The position numbers were made by a program, and so were the translations under genes. Of a stretch of DNA of 64,000 nt, positions 39,289 to 47,485 are shown in pieces (position 1 is the stretch's first letter; every line of letters starts with the position of its first letter). The notes beneath the pieces are model-generated. The model ran no database searches. It had not been told where the DNA came from and worked only from the letters and a program-made list of their open reading frames with translations. Origin of the DNA: Syntrophobacter fumaroxidans MPOB (GTDB taxonomy: Bacteria; Desulfobacterota; Syntrophobacteria; Syntrophobacterales; Syntrophobacteraceae); NCBI RefSeq assembly GCF_000014965.1, contig NC_008554.1:4762001-4826000 (forward strand), written 5' to 3'.

Positions 39289-40449
39289 ATGAAGAAGGCG
39301 AACGAACGGTTATCGGTGCTGATTCTGTTGATGGCGTTTACCGGTTTTACAATGGGGTTTCCAATCTCCAACGGATCGGCGCAGGCTGCCGGGGAGTCGG
39401 TTTTGCCGGCCGCGGACAAAGACTATGTGGTGAAGCTGGGCTATTACAACTGCGACCACATGACGGCGGCCCCGGTGGCCAAGGATGCCGGCATTTTCGA
39501 CGAACTGGGCCTCAAGGTGGAGGTAATCGGCAACGCCAAGGTTCCGGAGGCCATGGCCGCAGGGCAGATGGACCTGGGTTACATCGGCTTCGAACGGACG
39601 GTTCGCGCCTACCTGAAGGGCTGCCCGATCTTTATCGGAGCCATGAACCACCTGGGCGGGTCCTACTATCTGGTCCTTCGCAACGACATCTACGAGCAGT
39701 ACCAGAAGGATCGCAGGGTGCTGCTCGGGAAAAAGCTGGCCCTTGGAACCGAGCCGGAAAAGAACAGTCCCGAGTGGGTGACGTTTACGGGCAAGATCGG
39801 TCTTCCGCCCGATGGGAAGAACTATGAGACTTTCAACATGTCGGACAAGGACGAATTCCTTGCCATGAAGACCGGCAAACTGGACGGGTACACGACCTGC
39901 GATCCTTGGGGGTCCATGGCCGAACACGACCGGAGCGGACGCATCGTACCGGAGTTCACCATCACCAGGATGCCTTCGGGCAAATGGGGCGCGTGCTGCG
40001 TGCTCTCGGTCAACAGGAATTTCGCGGAAGCGCATCCGGAACTGGCCAGGAAGATGATTCTTGCACATTCGAAAGCGATTCAGTTCATCTACACTCACCC
40101 GCTCAGGACCGCCGAGATCTTTGCGAGGAACTATTCCGTTCCTCTTGAGGTGGCGCTGATGACCATCTTCAGGAAAACGGTCGCCGAGGACCGCACGATG
40201 CGCTGGGATATCCACGAAGAGAATGTTCGGGAAGCAGTCGCCTGGAATCTGGGAACGAAGACCCTCGATCAGGCGGCCGCCACAAATGATTATACCGACA
40301 CGAGGTATCTGCGGGAGGCGGGAACGGAGGATTTTGAGCGGTTCATCAGGGAAAAGGTGGATCCCGTTTTTCCCCTGGGCATGAGCTATCCGGACTGGAA
40401 GAAGAAAGCGTATGCGGTCGAGGGAAAAGCGTTCCAGGCCGCGCTTTGA
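39289..40449 (+). CDS. ABC transporter substrate-binding protein, NitT/TauT-like
   Basis: A 386-residue periplasmic protein with a signal peptide (LSVLILLMAFTGFTMGFPISNGSAQA). The fold is that of nitrate/sulfonate/bicarbonate-type binding proteins: LGYYNCDHMTAAPVAKDAGI, GQMDLGYIGFERTVRAYLKG, DGYTTCDPWGSMAEHD and FTITRMPSGKWGACC. At least five mature-region cysteines is many for this family and may reflect a thiophilic ligand. ATG 39289 has a GGGGAGGGGG region upstream. It overlaps the next gene by one base and clusters with a permease and an ATPase. Confidence 0.88.
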   Translation: MKKANERLSVLILLMAFTGFTMGFPISNGSAQAAGESVLPAADKDYVVKLGYYNCDHMTAAPVAKDAGIFDELGLKVEVIGNAKVPEAMAAGQMDLGYIGFERTVRAYLKGCPIFIGAMNHLGGSYYLVLRNDIYEQYQKDRRVLLGKKLALGTEPEKNSPEWVTFTGKIGLPPDGKNYETFNMSDKDEFLAMKTGKLDGYTTCDPWGSMAEHDRSGRIVPEFTITRMPSGKWGACCVLSVNRNFAEAHPELARKMILAHSKAIQFIYTHPLRTAEIFARNYSVPLEVALMTIFRKTVAEDRTMRWDIHEENVREAVAWNLGTKTLDQAAATNDYTDTRYLREAGTEDFERFIREKVDPVFPLGMSYPDWKKKAYAVEGKAFQAAL

Positions 40450-41261
40450 TGAAGGGCGGCGTTTTTGCTTTCGCTCTTCTTTCGTTCGTCATGGCGGCCG
40501 TCGTGGGGCTGTTTTCCATGGAAAGCGAAGAGCGGACGCCGTCGGGAATTCGGATCGGAGCGCCCGATGACTCGGCAGGGCTCGTCATTCACTGCATCGT
40601 GGGCGGAAGCGGCTTCGAGGCAGGGAAGATCGCATCGGATTACGATCCGTACGTTATGAAGGACTGCTGTGCCGGCACATCGGAATGGGCTTTTGGAACG
40701 AACAGGCTCGACGTGGCGCTCATGTGCCCCGATGCGGCCCGGCGACTCGTGGAAAAGAGTTCGATGTTCGAGATCGCGGGGCCCGCAGTCCTCAACTCGG
40801 ACGTCCTCGTGATTCGCCCCGGGGCCGTGCCGAAAAGAATCGGGATCGCGCACAGGCGCTTTTACCAGGAAAGACTCGTCACGGAATGGTTTACCAGCGG
40901 GTGCTCCGTGGTTCCGATGCTCCCGGCGAGTCTTCCCTTCGCCTTTGAACGGGGCGTCGTCGATGCTGTGGTCGTGGATGTCCTGAAGGCATTTGCTCTT
41001 TCGGGAGAAAGGATTTCCGTCCGGCGAAGCGGAGCCGACGTTGTCACTTATGTGCTCGTGGCAAGAAAAGATTTCACGGCGAGCCCGGTCCACCGGCAAT
41101 TCATGGAACGATATGAACGGGTGGTGAGGGAGCTCGGCGACGCGGAAAACCTTGCACGGGCCCTCGAGGGATACAAGGCGGTTCGGTGGACGGACCGGGA
41201 GGTGGAAGAGTGGAAGAGATTGAACGTGAGATTCGTCTTTCCGCCGAAAGCCGGGGCATGA
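40449..41261 (+). CDS. Membrane-anchored periplasmic protein resembling a half binding protein
   Basis: A 270-residue protein with an N-terminal anchor (GGVFAFALLSFVMAAVVGLF) and an apparent periplasmic-binding-like layout: IRIGAPDDSAGLVIHCIVGG, then DCCAGTSEWAFGTNRLDVALMCPDAARRL, NSDVLVIRPGAVPKRIGIAH and AFERGVVDAVVVDVLKAFAL. Cysteines occur as CC and in SGCS. The ATG overlaps the preceding stop (TGATG) and the end overlaps the permease start (ATGA), so it is tightly bound to the ABC importer operon. I do not recognise a named family; it could be a second ligand-binding or regulatory subunit. Confidence 0.65.
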   Translation: MKGGVFAFALLSFVMAAVVGLFSMESEERTPSGIRIGAPDDSAGLVIHCIVGGSGFEAGKIASDYDPYVMKDCCAGTSEWAFGTNRLDVALMCPDAARRLVEKSSMFEIAGPAVLNSDVLVIRPGAVPKRIGIAHRRFYQERLVTEWFTSGCSVVPMLPASLPFAFERGVVDAVVVDVLKAFALSGERISVRRSGADVVTYVLVARKDFTASPVHRQFMERYERVVRELGDAENLARALEGYKAVRWTDREVEEWKRLNVRFVFPPKAGA

Positions 41262-42034
41262 AAAAGGAAGACGCGCGACGTCATGCCCGACGCAAGCAGA
41301 TTCTCTGCAACATTATAACATTCGCGACGGTTGTGCTGATCTGGCAACTGGCTGCGACCGCCTACAAGAGCGACCTGTTGCTGCCGCCCCCCTGGAAGAC
41401 CGCCAAAGCCTTCTTCTTCGCCGTTCATGACCCGGACACGCTCAAGAATCTTCTGCTCACCCTGCAGCGCGTGACGATCGGTTTCGGCATCGCCCTGTGC
41501 GCGGGGATGTCTCTGGGGTTCCTCATGGGGTACTCGAAAACGGCCATGCAACTCATCGATCCCGTGCTCGGCACAGTGCGGCAGGTTCCCATCATGGCCT
41601 GGGTCCCGCTCACCATCGTCTGGTTCGGGCTCGGGGACGGCCCGACCGTGTTTCTCATCGCCATGGTCGGGGTGTTCCCCATTCTTCTGAATACCGTAGC
41701 GGGGGTGCAATCCATTTCCGCCGACTATTACAACGCCGCCCGAACGATGGGGGCAGGGCCGTGGAGCATCTTCAAGGACGTGATGGTGCCTGCCGCCATG
41801 CCGGACATCCTGACCGGGATGCGTCTCGCGGTGAGCGCCGGGTGGATGTCCGTCATTTGAGCGGAGTTCATCGCGACGAGTGCCGGGTTCGGCTACTCCA
41901 TGGTGGAAGCGCAGACGAGGATGGAGACCCCCCTGCTGATAGCGCTGATGTTCATGGCGGCCCTGGTCGGGTATGGCATCGACCGGCTTCTTTCATTTGT
42001 CAACGGGATGCTGACGCGCTGGAAGTGCGCGTAG
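41258..42034 (+). CDS. ABC transporter permease (NitT/TauT-like) with in-frame UGA
   Basis: An inner-membrane permease of 258 codons with about six helices and the EAA loop (AARTMGAGPWSIFKDVMVPAAMPDI). ATG 41258 overlaps the preceding stop. A UGA at 41858-41860 (codon 201) interrupts it in the conserved helix GWMSVI-UGA-AEFIATSAGFGY, where relatives have a hydrophobic residue before AE. The same frame then stays open for 57 codons of clear permease sequence to TAG at 42032. After the UGA, GCCG-GGTT-CGGC forms a small hairpin with its loop at +26 to +29, inside an outer GGAGT/ACTCC stem. Options are selenocysteine, a nonsense mutation, or a base error. The ATPase and both binding proteins are intact. 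Confidence 0.75.
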
Positions 42035-42070
42035 CTGGTTTGAGGAGGGGGGCGGAGAGGTGCTGAGCGC

Positions 42071-42859
42071 ATGCGCCTGGACGTGAAGAAAGTGAGCAAG
42101 GTTTTCATGGCGGACGGGGGCGAGAGAACGGTCCTCGCGGACGTCAGCTTTACCGTTCGGGAGGGGCAATTCGTGACCCTGTTCGGCCCCTCGGGCTGCG
42201 GCAAGACGACTTTGCTCAGCATCATCGCCGGCTTTCAGCCGGCGTCGGAGGGCAAGGTGGAGCTCGACGGATTGCCCGTCACAAAGCCGGGGCCGGACCG
42301 TGCGTTCGTTTTCCAGGATTATGCCCTTTTCCCCTGGATGACGGTCGGGCAAAACGTCCTTTACCCCCTGCGGCAGCAGAAATTGCCTCGGGACGAGCAG
42401 GAGGCGCGCCTCAGGAAGCTGCTCGACCTGGCACATTTGCAGGGGTGCGAAAAGCTGTTCCCGAACCAGATCTCCGGCGGCATGAAGCAACGGACGGCGG
42501 TCATACGGGCACTTGCGTGCAATCCTCGAGTCCTCCTGATGGATGAGCCTCTTGGTGCCGTGGACTACCTGATGCGTCGGGAGCTTCAGGAGGAACTCGA
42601 GTCCATATGGCTCGAGGATCGAACGACCGTTCTCATGGTGACCCACGACGTTGAGGAGGCGATCTATCTGAGCGATCGGGTGATCGTCATGTCGGCTCAC
42701 GGGGGGAGAATCGTCGAGGACATGAAAATCAGGCTCGAACGGCCGCGCAGGCGCCGGGGGCAACTGTACCACGAATACCGGGACCATCTCACGGACCTGT
42801 TGAGGGCGTCTCACCAGGAGGGAGAAGACATGCCCGGGGGGAAACTGGCCGCCCTCTGA
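42071..42859 (+). CDS. ABC transporter ATP-binding protein, NitT/TauT-like
   Basis: A 262-residue ATPase that powers the importer encoded just upstream. Walker A GPSGCGKTT, the Q-loop FVFQDYALFPWM, the signature NQISGGMKQR and Walker B LLMDEPLGAVDYL are all present, followed by the H-loop VTHDVEEAIYLSD. Length and order match SsuB/TauB/NrtD proteins. It starts 36 bp after the permease TAG, which argues that the whole permease frame through the UGA is maintained as part of the operon. The merB-like gene follows 119 bp later. Confidence 0.93.
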   Translation: MRLDVKKVSKVFMADGGERTVLADVSFTVREGQFVTLFGPSGCGKTTLLSIIAGFQPASEGKVELDGLPVTKPGPDRAFVFQDYALFPWMTVGQNVLYPLRQQKLPRDEQEARLRKLLDLAHLQGCEKLFPNQISGGMKQRTAVIRALACNPRVLLMDEPLGAVDYLMRRELQEELESIWLEDRTTVLMVTHDVEEAIYLSDRVIVMSAHGGRIVEDMKIRLERPRRRRGQLYHEYRDHLTDLLRASHQEGEDMPGGKLAAL

Positions 42860-42978
42860 GCGAGGCCGGAATCCGGAGGGACCCTTCCGCGCGTTCCGGG
42901 GGAAAGGCCGCGATGAATGTCGGAAGGCCCGGGAGCCGCCTCAAGACTGACGTCGATGCGGCCGGAGGAGGGGATGGC

Positions 42979-43635
42979 ATGAAGGGAGTCGAGACCATGC
43001 GGTTCAAGCACTACCCGCCCGAGCGGTTGATGATCGAGAGCATTGCATCGAGACTCACGCCCGATGAGAACGCCTGCCGGTTGTGGTTGATGGAATATAC
43101 CATCGACCGGGGAATTCCCTACAACATCGACAACGGCGCGGGCGCGGAGCCCCCCGGTTCGAGATCGTCGGTTCGAAGCCTCGCGGAGAAGCGGGCAATC
43201 GTCGTGGGTCCCGATGGAAACGTCAATTTCATTTACCCGGTTTCCGCCCTGCCCACGCAGCACAGGGTCCGCTTGAGCGACGGTCGGTCATTTTGCGCCA
43301 TGTGTGCCGTCGATGCCCTCGGAGCCGCCTTCACTTTCAAGCAGGATATCCGGGTTGAATCGAGCTGTATCGAGTGCGGTGAGACGATTCACGTCGATAT
43401 CGAGACGCGGCGGATCGCAAGGCTCTGTCCCGAGTCGGCGCATGTTCTCCACGTCGATCTCAACAAGGTCGCGAACTGGGCGGCAAGTTGCTGAAACATC
43501 ATGAATTTCTTCTGTATGAAGAAACACTACGACCAATGGACGTCAAACCGCGGCGTCAATGAGGAGGACGTCTTCTGCCTGGACGTCCGGGAAGCGATGA
43601 TCGTTGCGGGAATGCTCTTCACGATGGAGGAGTAA
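42979..43635 (+). CDS. merB: MerB-type organomercurial lyase with probable selenocysteine at the catalytic Cys159 position
   Basis: Family reaction: cleaves the C-Hg bond of organomercury by protonolysis. The 218-residue frame reads through UGA 43492-43494 (residue 172) to TAA 43633-43635. Against the R831b enzyme as I recall it, Cys109, Asp112, Cys130 and UGA172 align with Cys96, Asp99, Cys117 and Cys159 at a constant offset of 13, and the following Phe-Phe (177-178) aligns with Phe164-165. Stopping at the UGA would remove the second catalytic residue and the conserved C-terminal domain (NFFCMKKHYDQW, LDVREAMIVAGMLF). The hairpin at 43506-43524 supports Sec insertion. ATG 42979 follows GGAGGAGGGG. 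It lies behind the ABC importer and before a TudS-like gene; no merA is in the window. Confidence 0.85.
43506..43524 (+). promoter_or_regulatory. SECIS-like hairpin of the merB gene
   Basis: TTTCTTC and GAAGAAA form a perfect 7-bp stem around loop TGTAT, 12 bases after the UGA. The loop is at +19 to +23 with G in its second position, within the published bacterial SECIS geometry. Being AT-rich in GC-rich DNA makes it unlikely to be a composition effect. Confidence 0.7.
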
Positions 43636-43645
43636 TACAATTTTA

Positions 43646-43666
43646 CCTGGGAAGTAGTCTCCCGGG
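43646..43666 (+). terminator. Candidate terminator after merB
   Basis: CCTGGGA (43646-43652) pairs with TCCCGGG (43660-43666), one G-T wobble, 7-base loop. It starts 11 bases after the merB TAA and is followed by a weak T-rich stretch (CTGTTTTC). Confidence 0.45.
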
Positions 43667-43853
43667 TGAATCTGTTTTCGTGCCCCGATATGGGGAATCC
43701 TCTACCTGGCTTGAGTACGGCTCATTTCGGTGCACCGTGAAAACAGCGGGGAAATTCCGGCGACGGCCCGGAGGGGCCCTCGGCGGATCCGTCGGAACAT
43801 TCGGGCAAGGGGGTTTGCGGGGTTTCGGGCATTGCGGGGGGAAAGGAATATCG

Positions 43854-44381
43854 GTGAAACGGAGCGGAAGGATTCTTGTCGTGTGCCACTGCCTTCTCAA
43901 TGCCAATGCGAAAGTGTATCCACTGGCCGGGACGGCGGGAGTTTATGAAGATGTTCTAAAAGGCCACATCGAGGCCGGAGTCGGGCTTTTGCAGCTTCCG
44001 TGCCCCGAGCTTTCCTACCTTGGCATCAACCGGTGGGGGATGAGCCGGGAGCAATACGATCACCCCAATTTTCGGTTGCACTGCGAGTGGCTCCTGGAGT
44101 CCACGCTCAATCAAATGGAGGCCTTCGCACAGGCCGGATTCGAGATTCTCGGAATCATGGGAATGGACGGCAGCCCGAACTGCGGCGTGAACCGGACATG
44201 CCTGGGATATACGGGAGGAGAAATCGGGGCCCCGGGTGGGGTGGCGCAACAGGTCGATGCATTGAGGATGAGCGACGGCCCCGGTGTCTTCATGGAGGTT
44301 TTTAGGGCTGCTTTGGAGAAGAGGGGAATCAGGGCAAGGTTTCTTGCCGTCGACGAGGCAATCCCCTCAAGTGGCGTTTAG
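43854..44381 (+). CDS. TudS/DUF523-related Fe-S protein
   Basis: A 175-residue protein with the cysteine layout of TudS-like [4Fe-4S] desulfidases: VVCHCLLNANAKV (Cys11/Cys13), LPCPELSYLG (Cys50) and GMDGSPNCGV (Cys110). TudS removes sulfur from thiouracil, while this longer CPE-Tyr-Leu-Gly subgroup is uncharacterised to my knowledge. GTG 43854 follows GGGGGAAAGGA at 7 bases; an ATG/GTG further upstream would add an Arg/Gly-rich leader. It lies 218 bp after merB on the same strand and may complete a chalcogen- or metal-handling set. That role is inference. Confidence 0.75.
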   Translation: MKRSGRILVVCHCLLNANAKVYPLAGTAGVYEDVLKGHIEAGVGLLQLPCPELSYLGINRWGMSREQYDHPNFRLHCEWLLESTLNQMEAFAQAGFEILGIMGMDGSPNCGVNRTCLGYTGGEIGAPGGVAQQVDALRMSDGPGVFMEVFRAALEKRGIRARFLAVDEAIPSSGV

Positions 44382-44401
44382 TCAAAATCGGGAGGAAGAA
44401 C

Positions 44402-45178
44402 ATGGGGATCGGGAAGAGGATGGTTGGATTGTGGACGTGCTTGTTTCTGCTGACGCTGCCCGCCGTTGCTGCCGCGGATGACTCCTGGAGCAAGGTTCAA
44501 CAGAGGGGTGAGCTGATTGTCGGATTTTGTGCCCAGTACCCTCCTTTTGAATCCAAGAATGAGAAGACGGCCGAATTCGAGGGATTCGACGTCGACCTGG
44601 GAAAAGCCGTCGCCCGGCAAATGGGAGTGAAGGTAAAATTCGTGGACGCCGAGTGGCAGGGCCTCCTCGCGGGGCTGAAAAAGGGCGACTACGACGTTCT
44701 GATCACTTGCATGTCGAAATCCGAGGCCAGGAACGAAAACGTCAACATGAGCGACGTCTATTATACGCTGCCGGACGTGATCGTTGTGCGGCAGGACGAG
44801 TCGGTCATAAGGGACAGGGATGGGCTCAAAGGGAAAATCGTCGGCGTGCAGCTTGGATCGGGGAGCGAGCAACTGGCGGACAAAAACAGGGAGCTCTTCA
44901 AGGAAATCAAGCGTTACAACTACAATCCCGAAGCCTTTACGGATCTCAAGCACAAGCGCATCGATGCCGTGATCGTCGGCTATGCCTATGCGGTGAACCA
45001 GATCAAGACGGACCCGTCGTACAAGGTTGTGGGGAAGCCGTTGGCTGAAGCGGACATCGTGATCGTCGCGGCCAGGGGCGCCGACGCCCTGACGGCCAGG
45101 ATCAATCAGTCTCTGAGCGCCGTCAGGACTGAAGGGACCTATCAAAAGATCCTCGATCAATGGCTGAAGGTCGATTGA
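44402..45178 (+). CDS. Polar amino acid-type ABC substrate-binding protein
   Basis: A 258-residue periplasmic binding protein (SBP family 3) with signal peptide LWTCLFLLTLPAVAAA. Landmarks are GELIVGFCAQYPPFESK, EGFDVDLGKAVARQMGVKVKFV, WQGLLAGLKKGDYDVLI, the GSGSEQLADKNRELF segment and DAVIVGYAYAVNQI. The ATG at 44402 follows GGGAGG. The permease gene follows by 16 bp. Ligand is probably an amino acid such as a glutamine- or cystine-type solute, not decidable here. Confidence 0.9.
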   Translation: MGIGKRMVGLWTCLFLLTLPAVAAADDSWSKVQQRGELIVGFCAQYPPFESKNEKTAEFEGFDVDLGKAVARQMGVKVKFVDAEWQGLLAGLKKGDYDVLITCMSKSEARNENVNMSDVYYTLPDVIVVRQDESVIRDRDGLKGKIVGVQLGSGSEQLADKNRELFKEIKRYNYNPEAFTDLKHKRIDAVIVGYAYAVNQIKTDPSYKVVGKPLAEADIVIVAARGADALTARINQSLSAVRTEGTYQKILDQWLKVD

Positions 45179-45194
45179 GAGCCGGATCGCAAGT

Positions 45195-45860
45195 ATGGAA
45201 GAATTCCGATTCGGCATTTTGCACGATGCCGCGCCCTTGATACTGGAAGGGCTCCGGGTGACCGTATACGTCTCGCTGCTTTCGTTTGCGCTTGCGCTGG
45301 TCATAGGGGTCGCGGTCGGAATCTTGAGGTCGAAATCGCCCCGGATGAGGGCGGTTTTTTCACCTTATGTCGAGCTGTTCAGGGGAACGCCGCTCCTGAT
45401 ACAGCTCTTTTTTATTTATTACGGTCTGCCCACCATGGGCCTCACCCTGGACAGTTTCAGCGCGGGCGTTCTGGGGCTTGGACTGAACGGAGGCGCGTAT
45501 ATCTCGGAAATCATCAGAGGGGCTTTGCTTTCCGTGGACAAAGGCCAGCAGGATGCGGCGTTCTCTTTCGGATTCTCGTGGCTTCAGAGCATGACCTACG
45601 TGATTCTGCCCCAGGCCGTCTCGGTGGCCCTGCCTCCCCTCGTGAGCTCCTTTTCGGCGCTGCTGAAGGAGTCGTCGCTGGTTTCCGTTCTTGCCATAAC
45701 GGAATTGACCCGGGTCAGCCAGCTCATCTATACGCGCACTTTTCGCGCTCTCGAAGTCTACCTGGCCATTGGGGTCCTGTATTTCCTGATGACTTGGTTT
45801 GTTGCCCGGCTCTCAAAACGATTGGAGCGGAAATACAGGGTGAGCGGGCGAATTCCGTGA
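45195..45860 (+). CDS. Polar amino acid-type ABC permease
   Basis: A 221-residue HisM/GlnP-type permease with five predicted helices, the early LFRGTPLLIQLFFIYYGLP segment and the EAA loop DAAFSFGFSWLQSMTYVILPQA. It follows its binding protein by 16 bp. No ATPase gene follows; the next gene is convergent, so an ATPase must be supplied from elsewhere (this family shares ATPases in some genomes). Ribosome site is weak. Confidence 0.9.
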   Translation: MEEFRFGILHDAAPLILEGLRVTVYVSLLSFALALVIGVAVGILRSKSPRMRAVFSPYVELFRGTPLLIQLFFIYYGLPTMGLTLDSFSAGVLGLGLNGGAYISEIIRGALLSVDKGQQDAAFSFGFSWLQSMTYVILPQAVSVALPPLVSSFSALLKESSLVSVLAITELTRVSQLIYTRTFRALEVYLAIGVLYFLMTWFVARLSKRLERKYRVSGRIP

Positions 45861-46272
45861 CTCACGGGGCGGGGTTGGGCCTACAGTACCGCAACAGGAA
45901 GGGGTGAGCGAAACGGGAGGGTTGCGGCCAAGGGGGGATTGGACCCGTCCCCGGTTCGCGACGAAAGGGCGTACCGTGCGGACTGGGTCCGGCGGGAGTG
46001 CCTCGGACGGTTTCTTTCCCCGGTTGCAGACGTCCTATGTTGAAGCGCGCGATGCGGGTATGAAGAGGCACCGAGAACCCGATGCTGAAAGGCCGCCCCG
46101 CGGGAGCTCATACCGAGGTGCGTTCAAGATGACACAACACCTGCCCGGTGGGAGGTTGACGCGGGGGGGATAAACCCCGCCCTTGCTACGGACCGACGTG
46201 CCGGTCTGACGTAGCGAGGGGAGGGCTTTATGCCCTCCCGCCCAATGCAATCATCTTCAACCTAGAATTTTA
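45861..46272. other. Convergent intergenic region with hairpins
   Basis: 412 bp between the convergent permease and CBS-ACT genes. The right part is copy 2 of the dispersed repeat. Inside it, GCGGGG/CCCCGC (46161-46180) and GGGAGGGC/GCCCTCCC (46219-46239, loop TTTAT) are perfect stems that could end transcripts from both sides. The left ~290 bp shows nothing else. Confidence 0.5.
46161..46261. repeat. Dispersed intergenic repeat, copy 2
   Basis: It begins with a GGGGATAAACCCCG hairpin, has an imperfect inner palindrome (CTACG...CGTAG), and ends with the GGGAGGGC-TTTAT-GCCCTCCC hairpin followed by CAATGCAATCATCTTCAAC. The first and last parts recur at 57867-57995, and the last part at 4773-4817. 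Confidence 0.6.
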
Positions 46273-46965
46273 TCAGAGATTGACGTCCTCAAAAAGCTCT
46301 CTGCGGTTCTCCCGCAAGTCGATCACGTAGAGGAGCCTGGCCTTTTTCCCCAGTTCTTCCCGGATCACCGGAAGCTCCGCTCGATCAAGGCCGCGGACCC
46401 GGATGTGGACCCGCCGCTGACCCTTGGGCGTGCGTTCATAGGAACTGAGGATACTGGCAAGGCGCCCTCCGTGGGCCCTTAGGATGTCCGTCAACTCCTT
46501 GATGGAGCCTGGTCGATCTTCCAGTACGAAGCCGAGGACGATTCCGCCCCGGCGGTGCCCCGTCACCGCCACCAACACGCGATTGGTATCGGCCTGGGTG
46601 AACACCCCCAAAACCTGGTTGCTGTGATCGATCACAACCACGCCGGGAACGTCGTTGTACAGCATGACTTCGGCGGTCTCCTCCACGCTGTAGTCCAACG
46701 GTACGGTGACGGGAGCCCGGGACATTACATCGGAGACCCTGATCCGTCTCAGAACCAGGCTCAAGTCGAGCCCGCCGAGAGAGAGACCGCCGCTCAGGGC
46801 CAGAGGCTTGAGGTTCAGGTCGGTGACGGCCCCCACCAACTTTCCGTCCTGCATGACCGGCAGCATGCTCAGGTGATTATTGTTGAGCAAGTCGATGGCC
46901 TGCCCGACCGAGGCATCGGCATCGACGGTGATCGGCGTTGCGCTTATCCAGTCTTTTACAAGCAT
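46273..46965 (-). CDS. Tandem CBS-ACT domain protein (AcuB-like)
   Basis: A 230-residue cytoplasmic protein: two CBS domains (about 1-65 and 75-135; LPVMQDGKLVGAVTDLNL and VPGVVVIDHSNQVLGVFTQAD) followed by an ACT domain (about 140-215; LGFVLEDRPGSIKELTDILRAHGG). This order matches AcuB-type regulators, which sense adenine nucleotides and amino or organic acids. ATG 46965 has TAAGGAG upstream. It is the next-to-last gene of the minus-strand run after the hydrogenase cluster, 37 bp after a zinc-ribbon-like gene. Its target enzyme is unknown. Confidence 0.88.
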   Translation of the reverse strand: MLVKDWISATPITVDADASVGQAIDLLNNNHLSMLPVMQDGKLVGAVTDLNLKPLALSGGLSLGGLDLSLVLRRIRVSDVMSRAPVTVPLDYSVEETAEVMLYNDVPGVVVIDHSNQVLGVFTQADTNRVLVAVTGHRRGGIVLGFVLEDRPGSIKELTDILRAHGGRLASILSSYERTPKGQRRVHIRVRGLDRAELPVIREELGKKARLLYVIDLRENRRELFEDVNL

Positions 46966-47002
46966 TATTGCTCCTTATAAGAAATTGACGACGGGCGGCG
47001 AC

Positions 47003-47257
47003 TCACGCTTTCCCCTTCGTTTCTTCGCTGATTTCCCTGTAACGCTCCGTCTCGGAGTATTTTTTCGCTTCCGCCTTCTTCACATCTTCCTCGGTGAGGT
47101 GAATTCTGCCGCAGGCAGGGCAGTAGAGTTCCTTGCTTTTCACATTCAGTCTTGCCGCCAACTGATCGACGGTCATGTGAGGCACCGCCCCGCAGGCCGT
47201 GTCCGCCGATTCCACCGTGACTTTGGTCCGTTTTTCCCTGGGTTCCTTGGCGCTCAT
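47003..47257 (-). CDS. Small CPxCG zinc-ribbon-like protein
   Basis: An 84-residue charged protein with a central helix (TVDQLAARLNVKSKE) leading to CPACGRIHLTEEDV and a long Lys/Glu-rich tail (AEAKKYSETERYREI). A second Cys at DTACGAV precedes it, so a single metal site with few ligands is possible. ATG 47257 follows AGGGAGG. It lies 228 bp after mvhA on the same strand and 37 bp before the CBS-ACT gene. Function unknown. Confidence 0.6.
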   Translation of the reverse strand: MSAKEPREKRTKVTVESADTACGAVPHMTVDQLAARLNVKSKELYCPACGRIHLTEEDVKKAEAKKYSETERYREISEETKGKA

Positions 47258-47485
47258 ATCAGCCTCCCTGTCTATGGTGTCCCTGTCATCGTCTTCAGTC
47301 GTTTCAGGGCACGCTGGAAAACACGATAGCAACTGATCGTCCAACCGCGGAAATGCGGCGCGGCCACGGGGGCCGCAACCCGAGGTCCGGCTTTTCCGTG
47401 AAGGGCGCGAAGAATAGGAAGCCGCGGTGAGAAGCCTTCTCGTAACCTTCGTACTCTTCGGTGTGGCATGCCTCCGTTCAATGAC

